A stretch of DNA of 7,446 bases, taken from positions 1 through 7,446 of the forward strand of contig JAEWOQ010000039.1 of the NCBI GenBank assembly GCA_023460875.1. Reading direction: 5' to 3'. Shown here piece by piece: positions 1 to 5,129 of this stretch. The DNA is from Pseudomonadota bacterium. GTDB lineage: Bacteria; Myxococcota_A; Polyangia; Polyangiales; Polyangiaceae. The notes under the pieces are model-generated. The model did no database searches and was not told the origin of the DNA. It saw only the letters and a program-made list of their open reading frames with translations. The position numbers and the translations under genes were made by a program. How positions within the stretch are numbered: position 1 is the stretch's first letter; every line of letters starts with the position of its first letter.

Positions 1-1
1 G

Positions 2-49
2 CCATGCACCCAACGCATGAATCGACGCCCATCCATGCAAACTTCGCAT
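2..49. promoter_or_regulatory. Two phased ATGC-N7-GCAT dyads (candidate operator)
   Basis: Bases 2-18 and 33-49 share the pattern CCATGCA-N5-CGCAT, with 13 of 17 positions identical, and start 31 bp apart, about three helical turns. Each copy contains the inverted repeat ATGC-N7-GCAT. Two dyads on the same helix face look like paired sites for a dimeric regulator. They lie 108 bp upstream of the start at 157 and could equally serve a gene left of the window. The regulator is unknown, and a chance origin cannot be excluded. Confidence 0.3.
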
Positions 50-156
50 AGCGGCCTCTCCCTCGAACCCCGCCGTGCCCCTCCCGCAGCTCCTTTCCGC
101 ACGGATCCTCTCCAAAGATCCTCCTCATCGCCCCATCTGCCGTTATCATCGAGGCG

Positions 157-516
157 ATGAGTCAAGCGCAGACGAGCCAACAATGTATGAGCTGCCTCGG
201 CAGCGGAGAGGCGGCCACCGATTACGGCGTGGTCGACTGCCCTGACTGCGGCGGCGCGGGGACCCTGCCCCCTCGCAGCGTCCAGATCGAGTGGCGCGCC
301 GCGGACATCGAGCGCGCCCTCGAAGCCGGTCGCCCCATCGAGCCCGAGCACGTGCGCTGGCTGCTCGCCGAGCTGCGCAGCGCCCGCTCGGCGCTCACCT
401 CGGTCATGGCCTTGGCCCACGACACGGGCGATCCTGACGCCATCGGGCTCCGCATCCGCTTCACGGCGAATCGCGCCCTCGGGCTCTACGAGCCGGCCGG
501 CGTGTCGACGGACTGA
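157..516 (+). CDS. Small DnaJ-type zinc-finger protein (two CxxCxGxG motifs)
   Basis: A 119-residue hypothetical protein. Its N-terminus holds two motifs, C10-MS-C13-LGSG and C28-PD-C31-GGAG, which match the CxxCxGxG repeat of the DnaJ cysteine-rich domain. Two such motifs are enough to form one four-cysteine zinc site. There is no J domain and no substrate-binding domain, so it is not a DnaJ chaperone. Residues 41-112 are predicted to be helical, rich in Arg, Glu and Ala, with no membrane segment or signal peptide, so a cytoplasmic location is likely. I chose ATG 157 because the next in-frame ATG (187) would remove Cys10; a GAGG at 151-154 precedes it at a tight 2-nt spacing. The family uses this fold to bind unfolded protein, RNA or a partner protein; which applies here is unknown. 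It converges with the gene at 663-1184. The zinc site is well supported, the function is not. Confidence 0.85.
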   Translation: MSQAQTSQQCMSCLGSGEAATDYGVVDCPDCGGAGTLPPRSVQIEWRAADIERALEAGRPIEPEHVRWLLAELRSARSALTSVMALAHDTGDPDAIGLRIRFTANRALGLYEPAGVSTD

Positions 517-563
517 GCGCGCCGAGCGCCCCTGGACTGCGCCCCGAGCCCTCTCTCCTTCCC

Positions 564-656
564 CGGTGCGGCCTGGCCTCTGAAGCACCGTGGGCCCCTC
601 CGGCCGCTGCCCGCGTCACACCCCCCCCGCCCCGCGGCCGAATCACGCACGGGGCG
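564..656. terminator. Possible weak hairpins between convergent genes
   Basis: Two inverted repeats lie between the convergent genes ending at 516 and 663. One is CGGTGC at 564-569 with GCACCG at 585-590. The other is CGCCCCG at 628-634 with CGGGGCG at 650-656. Each has a 15-nt loop. Neither has a T-run, so they are not classic intrinsic terminators. A C8 homopolymer sits at 621-628. The position suits bidirectional termination, but the structural support is weak. Confidence 0.2.
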
Positions 657-662
657 CCGCCC

Positions 663-1184
663 TCAGCGGCCTGTGCGTCCCTTCGCGCGCCGCGCGGCGT
701 GGAGCACGTCCAAGCGCGCCTCCGCGACCAAGCGACGCTCCCGCACGCTCTGCCACCGCGCGTAGGCCGCACGGGTGCTGTCGTGCTCCTGGATGGCCGC
801 CAACAGGCTCGCGTAGGCGTCCCGCTCGGCCCAGTCGAGGCGCACCGCGTCGTGCTCGAGGTCGGCGATCCACGCCTCACTCCCCGTCGACGGCGGGTCG
901 CCCGTGCTCGGCTGCGCTCTGGAGTTCTGATGCGCTCCAGACCTCGGCTCGCTGGAGCTCGGCTCGCTCGTGCTCGGCTCGCCGGAGCTCGGTGTTCCGG
1001 AGCGCTGCTCCGCCTCCGAGCCTCGCTCCGCCTCCGAGCCTCGCTCCGCCTCCGCAGGCGCCTCCGTGTCCGTTTGTCTCGCGTCTCGCTCGTTCTTCGT
1101 GGATCGCTTTCCTCGACGGCCGGCCAACGCACCAACGTCGCCCCGGTACCCGCCTCGGCGAATCCAGCTCTTTCTCCAACCCAT
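663..1184 (-). CDS. Hypothetical protein with Ser/Glu/Pro repeat linker and helical C-terminus
   Basis: A 173-residue protein I do not recognise. It has three visible parts. Residues 1-36 are strongly basic (many Arg and Lys, three Trp/Tyr). Residues 41-100 are a low-complexity linker built from hexapeptides EAERGS (two full copies and a partial) followed by pentapeptides of the form S-x-E-P-S. Residues 103-173 are an Ala/Arg/Glu-rich segment likely to form amphipathic helices, possibly a coiled coil. There is no signal peptide or membrane span. Three overlapping minus frames are open here. I chose this one because its C-terminal half has balanced helical composition with codons ending nearly always in G or C, whereas the alternatives read as Arg/Ala/Gly noise. 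The start ATG at 1184 has no close Shine-Dalgarno; a GGGGGGAG lies about 17 nt upstream. It is divergent from the regulator gene at 1369. A disordered tether joining a basic end to a helical end is an inference. Confidence 0.65.
   Translation of the reverse strand: MGWRKSWIRRGGYRGDVGALAGRRGKRSTKNERDARQTDTEAPAEAERGSEAERGSEAEQRSGTPSSGEPSTSEPSSSEPRSGAHQNSRAQPSTGDPPSTGSEAWIADLEHDAVRLDWAERDAYASLLAAIQEHDSTRAAYARWQSVRERRLVAEARLDVLHAARRAKGRTGR
943..1002. repeat. 15-bp tandem repeat, four copies, inside a gene
   Basis: Four 15-bp units start at 943, 958, 973 and 988. The first three read CTCGGCTCGCTGGAG with one to three changes, and the fourth is more diverged. On the minus strand they encode pentapeptides of the S-x-E-P-S type. 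The unit is a multiple of three, so copy-number change would keep the reading frame. Confidence 0.8.
1011..1054. repeat. 18-bp tandem repeat, 2.4 copies, inside a gene
   Basis: The unit CGCCTCCGAGCCTCGCTC occurs identically at 1011-1028 and 1029-1046, and its first 8 bases recur at 1047-1054. On the minus strand it encodes the hexapeptide EAERGS. Perfect identity of the two full copies suggests a recent duplication. The unit preserves the frame. Confidence 0.85.
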
Positions 1185-1368
1185 GTGTTTCCAACCCGTC
1201 GCTCCCCCCTTGCCAGGCTGTATCGTCGTTCCCGGTGCGCAGCGCGCGCCGAGGGCGCCCCACCGGCGCCGCGCCGGACGGCCTCTGCGCCCGGCGGCGA
1301 AACCCTAGCACGTAACACGACGCTTAGGGACCGTGTTTATTCGAGGTTTGCGCCGCTCAGGTGACCCG

Positions 1369-1641
1369 GTGCGCTACAGAGATCCCGATCGGGTTCTGGC
1401 GGACGCGGGCCGACGTATCGCCGAGCTCCGCTCCGGGCTGGGCATGACCCAGGAGGAGCTCGCGGGCAGGCTCGGCGTCTCCGTCAGGCACCTGCAGCGC
1501 ATCGAAGCGGGCCAGAAGAACCTCTCCGTGCTCTTCCTCGCGGAGCTCTCTCCTCTGCTCGAAGCGGAGCCCGCCGAGTTCCTCGCGCCGCCCACCACGC
1601 CCAAGCCGCGCCCCGGCCGCCCCAAGCGCTCCCCGGGCTGA
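1369..1641 (+). CDS. XRE-family helix-turn-helix regulator with AT-hook-like tail
   Basis: A compact cytoplasmic DNA-binding protein, 90 residues from this start. The XRE/Cro-CI-type helix-turn-helix spans about residues 15-70. Helix 2 begins at TQEELAGRLG (27-36) and recognition helix 3 is VRHLQRIEAG (39-48), the typical family wording. After the domain comes a Pro/Lys/Arg tail with the core G-R-P at residues 83-85 flanked by basic residues, resembling an AT-hook. There is no ligand-binding or oligomerisation domain, so it may act as a simple dimeric repressor, perhaps of itself and the divergent gene at 663-1184. I chose GTG 1369 because AGGTGA at 1359-1364 sits 4 nt upstream and family members usually begin close to the helix-turn-helix. 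GTG 1333 is possible and would add 12 residues; its upstream AGGGA is only 2 nt away. The regulated genes are unknown. Confidence 0.88.
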   Translation: MRYRDPDRVLADAGRRIAELRSGLGMTQEELAGRLGVSVRHLQRIEAGQKNLSVLFLAELSPLLEAEPAEFLAPPTTPKPRPGRPKRSPG

Positions 1642-1670
1642 CGGAGATCATCGAGCGCTGGTTCGGGGTC

Positions 1671-1949
1671 TCAGCCCAGCCGATCGCCGACGCGACGCCC
1701 GGCGCTTCGGCGCTGATCGTCCGGCAGCGTTCCCGCGCTGGGCGCGCGCCGGGGCACGAAGGAGCGACGCCCGGCGCCGTACAGCTCACGGAGCGCCTCG
1801 AAGGTCGTCGCCCCAGAGTTCTCGGCGATGCGTGCGTGCCCCGTACACAGGACGACGCTCCTCACGTCGAAGGGCACCTCCACCAACTTCTGCGGCCCGC
1901 GGCTCGCCTCCGGCCGAAACCCCGCACAGACTTCACAGCGCTGCTCCAT
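1671..1949 (-). CDS. Small Cys/His protein of unknown function
   Basis: A 92-residue protein I cannot assign to a named family. The N-terminal half carries C5-EV-C8 and C35-TG-H38, a C-x2-C...C-x2-H set that could bind one zinc ion. The segment between (about 20-34) is hydrophobic and beta-like. Residues 39-68 look helical (FEALRELYG) and end in a basic stretch, and residues 78-92 are a disordered Arg-rich tail. This suggests a small zinc-stabilised nucleic-acid- or protein-binding domain, which is inference. The frame is open further upstream to 2159, but that extension is Arg/Pro/Ser-rich and not protein-like. ATG 1949 fits better, with AGGG about 8 nt upstream in GAGGTGGGCAGGGTCGAACAT. The stop is only 29 nt from the convergent regulator's stop at 1641. 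Confidence 0.72.
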   Translation of the reverse strand: MEQRCEVCAGFRPEASRGPQKLVEVPFDVRSVVLCTGHARIAENSGATTFEALRELYGAGRRSFVPRRAPSAGTLPDDQRRSAGRRVGDRLG

Positions 1950-2020
1950 ATGTTCGACCCTGCCCACCTCGACAGGGGGAGGACAACTTTTCGCCCTCGT
2001 CGGTTCAGCTCCCTTCGACC

Positions 2021-2042
2021 ACTGATGGGACACTGGTGGGAC
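2021..2042. repeat. 11-bp tandem direct repeat (candidate regulator site)
   Basis: ACTGATGGGAC at 2021-2031 is followed directly by ACTGGTGGGAC at 2032-2042, 10 of 11 bases identical. An 11-bp period puts both units on one helix face. Tandem 10-11 bp direct repeats are the usual target of OmpR/PhoB-type response regulators, though this sequence matches no specific box I know. It lies 72 bp upstream of the small minus-strand gene. Confidence 0.45.
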
Positions 2043-2093
2043 CGAGCGCGACGTCCTCCTCGCCCTGGCCGGCGATGATCGGAGTCGACCCCG

Positions 2094-2106
2094 AAATGGG
2101 CCATTT
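2094..2106. promoter_or_regulatory. AT-rich palindrome AAATGG-G-CCATTT
   Basis: A perfect inverted repeat with 6-bp arms and a 1-nt centre. It is AT-rich in otherwise GC-rich DNA and lies 138 bp upstream of the kinase start. It is a candidate operator for a dimeric repressor; the protein that would bind it is unknown. Confidence 0.3.
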
Positions 2107-2194
2107 GCGCTGGGGCGCAGCTCGCCGGTGGCCTCGCCGGGCACCCCGAAAGATCCCAATGGGTAGTTTCAGCCGCACGCTCGAGCCGTGGCGC

Positions 2195-2200
2195 TATGCT
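2195..2200 (+). promoter_or_regulatory. Possible -10 element for the kinase gene
   Basis: TATGCT matches four of six positions of the sigma-70 -10 consensus TATAAT. It lies 44 bp upstream of ATG 2245, and no clear -35 box is seen at the right distance. If real, transcription would begin near 2207, which would exclude the in-frame TTG at 2203 as a start. Confidence 0.22.
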
Positions 2201-2244
2201 AGTTGGTGAGCCGGTGGGCGGTTCCGCTTTCCCAAACTTCACCG

Positions 2245-3750
2245 ATGCCCGACACGCCTCCACTCCGCTCCTCCGATCACACCCCCCGCCTGGAGCTGTT
2301 CCGGCTCCTGGTGGAGCAGGTGCGTGACTACGCGATCTTCGGGCTCGACGACCGCGGCATCGTGGTCAGCTGGAACGGCGGCGCGGAGCGCATCAAGGGC
2401 TACCACGCCGATGAGATCATCGGCCATCACTTCTCCCGCTTCTATCCCGCAGAGGCCATCCGAGCAGGCTGGCCGCAGACGGAGCTGGAGCGCGCCGCGA
2501 AGGACGGACGCTTCGAGGACGAGGGCTGGCGGGTCCGCAAGGATGGCACGCAGTTCTGGGCGCACGTCGTGCTGACCGCGCTCCACGATGAGGACGGGAC
2601 GCTGCGCGGCTACGCCAAGGTGACCCGGGATCTGACCGATGAGAAGCGCGCCGCGCAGCTCGAGGCCGACGTGCGGCTCATCGGTGAGTTCGTCGCGATG
2701 CTCGGACACGAGCTGCGCAACCCGCTCGCCCCCATTCGAAACGCCATCGACGTCGCCAAGCGAACGGAGGACCCCGAACGCACCCGCTGGGCCCTCGGGG
2801 TCGTCGAGCGGCAAGCGACTCACCTGACGCGACTCGTCGACGATCTGCTCGACGTCGGCCGGATCACCCGGGGACAGCTCCACCTCACCCGTCGCCGCGT
2901 GCCCCTCCGCTACGCGGTCGAGAGCGCCCTCGAGGCGACCCGCGCGAGCATCGAGGGGCGCGGACACCAGCTGACCGTCACCTATCGAGATCAGCCGCTG
3001 GTGCGGGGCGACTCCGTGCGACTGACGCAGGTCTTCACGAACCTGCTCGACAACGCCTGCAAGTACACGCCGGACAAAGGGAAGATTTACGTCGAGGTGA
3101 GCGGCGAGGGGGAGACGGCGAGCGTCGTCGTGAGCGACACGGGCGTCGGCGTCGCCCCCGATCGATTGCCGCGCCTGTTCGACGTCTTCACCCAAGAGCG
3201 TCGCTCCTTGGCCCGCTCCGAGGGCGGGCTCGGGCTCGGGCTCGCCGTGGCCCGGCACCTCGTCGAGCTCCACGGCGGCGACCTCGTCGCGGAGAGCCCT
3301 GGGCCCGGCTGCGGGAGCAGCTTCCGCGTGTCCCTCCCGTTGCTCGAGCTGCTCGCCGATGGCGCGATCGATCCACACCCCGGCGCCCTCACGGCGCTGG
3401 TGATCGACGACAACCGCGACGCCGCCGAGATGCTCGCCGCCCTCCTGCAAGCCCACGGGCACGAGGCTTCCATCGCCTTTGACGGCGGCGAGGGGGTCCG
3501 CGTCGCCGCCCGCGAGCAACCGGACGTGATCCTGCTCGACATCGGCTTACCGGACATCGACGGCTACCAGGTCGCCCGTCGTCTGCGCAGCGACCCGACG
3601 CTGCGCGGCGTCGTGTTGGTGGCGGTGACCGGCTACGGCGCAGAGGAGGACCGGCGGCGCGCCCTCGAGTCGGGCTTCGACGTGCACCTGAGCAAGCCCG
3701 TCGACTACGCCACCCTGCAACGCAAGGTGCCGATCTTCGCGCCCGCCTGA
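2245..3750 (+). CDS. Soluble PAS hybrid sensor histidine kinase with C-terminal receiver
   Basis: A 501-residue cytoplasmic two-component protein with no membrane segment. A PAS domain spans about residues 20-133 (key stretch SWNGGAERIKGY). The HisKA dimerisation domain follows, with phospho-acceptor His155 in MLGHELRNPL. The HATPase_c domain shows the N box (NLLDNACKYT, about 266-275), G1 box DTGVG (298-302), F box (FDVFTQ, 312-317) and G2 box GGLGLGLA (327-334). The receiver domain (about 383-497) keeps the acidic pair Asp388/389, phospho-acceptor Asp432, Thr462 and Lys484. All catalytic residues are present, so autophosphorylation and intramolecular transfer are expected. There is no DNA-binding output, so a separate phosphotransfer or regulator protein is needed; none is in the window. 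The PAS ligand is unknown. I chose ATG 2245 over TTG 2203 and GTG 2206; none has a good Shine-Dalgarno. The antiporter gene follows on the same strand. Confidence 0.95.
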   Translation: MPDTPPLRSSDHTPRLELFRLLVEQVRDYAIFGLDDRGIVVSWNGGAERIKGYHADEIIGHHFSRFYPAEAIRAGWPQTELERAAKDGRFEDEGWRVRKDGTQFWAHVVLTALHDEDGTLRGYAKVTRDLTDEKRAAQLEADVRLIGEFVAMLGHELRNPLAPIRNAIDVAKRTEDPERTRWALGVVERQATHLTRLVDDLLDVGRITRGQLHLTRRRVPLRYAVESALEATRASIEGRGHQLTVTYRDQPLVRGDSVRLTQVFTNLLDNACKYTPDKGKIYVEVSGEGETASVVVSDTGVGVAPDRLPRLFDVFTQERRSLARSEGGLGLGLAVARHLVELHGGDLVAESPGPGCGSSFRVSLPLLELLADGAIDPHPGALTALVIDDNRDAAEMLAALLQAHGHEASIAFDGGEGVRVAAREQPDVILLDIGLPDIDGYQVARRLRSDPTLRGVVLVAVTGYGAEEDRRRALESGFDVHLSKPVDYATLQRKVPIFAPA

Positions 3751-3836
3751 GCTGGGGAATCCCTCGGCGCGCTGCGCAGGCGCTCCTCGCCGTCCAGGCT
3801 TCGGCGCCGCCCGCGGGGGCCGTTGAAGTCAGTGGC

Positions 3837-5129
3837 ATGGACGAAGCGGTCCTGTTCCTGACCCTGACCTCTGGCCTCATCCTGGTCACGGCCATCCTGT
3901 ACGAGCCCCTCCAGCGGTCCCCGCTCACGGAGCCGCTGCTCGCCGTCGCCTTGGGCGTCATCGTGGGCCCCATCGGGTTGCACTGGATGCGCCCAGAGGA
4001 CTGGGAGACGCCGATGGCCCTCGTGCACGAGCTCACCCACCTGCTGCTGGCCGTCGCGCTGATGGCCGCGGCTCTGCGCCTCCCGCACCGCTACCCCATC
4101 ACCGCAGCGCGCTCTCAGCTCCTGCTCGTGATCGGAGGCATGATCGGCATGACGGGCATCTCGGCGGGCCTGTTCTCGGTCGTCCTCGAGCTCCCCCTGC
4201 TCCCAGCGCTCGCCCTCGGCGCGATGGTCGCGCCCACCGATCCCGTGCTCGCCACCACCGTCGTGACGGGGCAGGTCGCGGAGCGGAACGTCCCCACCCG
4301 CATCCGCAACCTGCTCACCGGCGAGTCCGGCGCCAACGACGGCGTGGCCCTGCCGCTGCTGCTCCTACCGCTGCTGCTCCTGCAGCAGGGGTCCGCGGGC
4401 TGGGCGGAGTGGGTGCGGACGCTCCTCTACGAGACCGTGCTCGCCGCGCTCCTCGGCGTCACCGTCGGCTGGGTCGCGCGCCACGCCCTGCACCACGGCT
4501 TCGAGCACCACGACGTCTCCTCCAAAGCCTTCCTCTCCTATGCTCTGGCGCTCACGTTCTTCACCCTCAGCATCCTCGACCTCCTCCAGATGAACGGGCT
4601 GATCGGTGTCTTCGCGGCTGGCGTCACGTTCAACTACGGCTTGATGGACCGGGAGGAGGCGACGAGCGAGCGCATCCAGGAGGCGGTAGAGCGGCTCTTC
4701 GTCGTCCCCGGCTTCTTGCTGTTCGGGATCCTCGTGCCTTGGGACGAGATCGCGGCCCTGGGGTGGCGCGCCGCGCTGCTGGCCGTCGCCATCCTGCTGC
4801 TACGGCGCCTCCCCGTCGCGTTCCTGCTGCGCCCCTTCCTCCCAGAGCTGCGCACGCACGCGGACACCGCCTTCGTGGGCTGGTTCGGCCCAATCGGCGT
4901 GGCCGCGATCTACTACGCGACAGATGTCCACGCGTCGCTGCCGCGCGCCCCCGTGTGGGCGGCGGTGAGCGTCACGGTGCTCGCCTCCGTGCTGGCCCAT
5001 GGCGTCACCTGCTTCTATTTGGGCAACCGCTACCGCGCCTTCAACGAGGCCCGCGAGCTCACGGATCCTCCCCCTCCAGACCGAGGGCCGCGCGCTGCAA
5101 GAGGTGCCGCTCGAAGAACTCCGACATGA
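3837..5129 (+). CDS. NhaP/CPA1-type cation:proton antiporter
   Basis: A 430-residue inner-membrane protein with about 12 hydrophobic segments, starting with residues 4-22. It should exchange Na+ or K+ for H+ across the cytoplasmic membrane. Family hallmarks are visible: PTDPVLAT at 133-140 (Thr134-Asp135), ESGANDG at 163-169 (Asn167-Asp168, the CPA1 ND pair), paired Arg323/324 in a late helix, GWFGPIGVAA at 348-357 and the late AHGVT at 387-391. The presence of Asn-Asp rather than Asp-Asp suggests electroneutral CPA1-type exchange. There is no C-terminal TrkA or CBS regulatory domain. The last 22 codons are read opposite the 3' end of the peptidase gene and give a Pro/Arg-rich tail. ATG 3837 lacks a clear Shine-Dalgarno. 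It lies 86 nt after the kinase gene with no obvious terminator between, so co-transcription is plausible. Ion specificity cannot be read from sequence. Confidence 0.93.
   Translation: MDEAVLFLTLTSGLILVTAILYEPLQRSPLTEPLLAVALGVIVGPIGLHWMRPEDWETPMALVHELTHLLLAVALMAAALRLPHRYPITAARSQLLLVIGGMIGMTGISAGLFSVVLELPLLPALALGAMVAPTDPVLATTVVTGQVAERNVPTRIRNLLTGESGANDGVALPLLLLPLLLLQQGSAGWAEWVRTLLYETVLAALLGVTVGWVARHALHHGFEHHDVSSKAFLSYALALTFFTLSILDLLQMNGLIGVFAAGVTFNYGLMDREEATSERIQEAVERLFVVPGFLLFGILVPWDEIAALGWRAALLAVAILLLRRLPVAFLLRPFLPELRTHADTAFVGWFGPIGVAAIYYATDVHASLPRAPVWAAVSVTVLASVLAHGVTCFYLGNRYRAFNEARELTDPPPPDRGPRAARGAARRTPT
5059..5129. other. 71-bp tail-to-tail antisense overlap of two genes
   Basis: The antiporter stop (5127-5129, +) lies beyond the peptidase stop (5059-5061, -), so the last 22 antiporter codons and the last 23 peptidase codons share DNA on opposite strands. 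No intrinsic terminator is visible here. Full-length transcripts would have complementary 3' ends. Confidence 0.85.

Larger units (their letters stand above)
1950..2244. other. Divergent intergenic region, no gene
   Basis: This 295-base gap separates the divergent genes starting at 1949 (-) and 2245 (+). Several short open frames cross it on both strands, but they have mixed, Arg/Pro/Ser-heavy composition and none looks real. It holds an 11-bp tandem repeat (2021-2042), a 13-bp palindrome (2094-2106), a 9-bp palindrome CCCAATGGG (2155-2163) and a possible -10 element TATGCT (2195-2200). A regulatory role is likely from position. Confidence 0.55.

Noticed and set aside
461..1318. 285-codon minus-strand frame, and the alternative minus frame at 877-1311
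   Set aside because: Both overlap the 663-1184 gene in other frames. They read as Arg/Ala/Gly-rich low complexity, while the chosen frame has a plausible helical C-terminus and consistent G/C third positions.
590..1364. Plus-strand open frames at 590-1315, 699-1364 and 970-1308
   Set aside because: Arg/Pro/Ser/Leu-rich translations created by the tandem repeats and GC bias, antisense to the 663-1184 gene.
1828..2263. Several overlapping open frames on both strands in and beside the 1950-2244 gap
   Set aside because: None has consistent composition or a ribosome site; they conflict with one another and with the Cys/His gene ending at 1671.
2239..3519. 426-codon open frame on the minus strand
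   Set aside because: It is the antisense shadow of the histidine kinase, whose motifs are complete on the plus strand; the shadow shows no recognisable domain.
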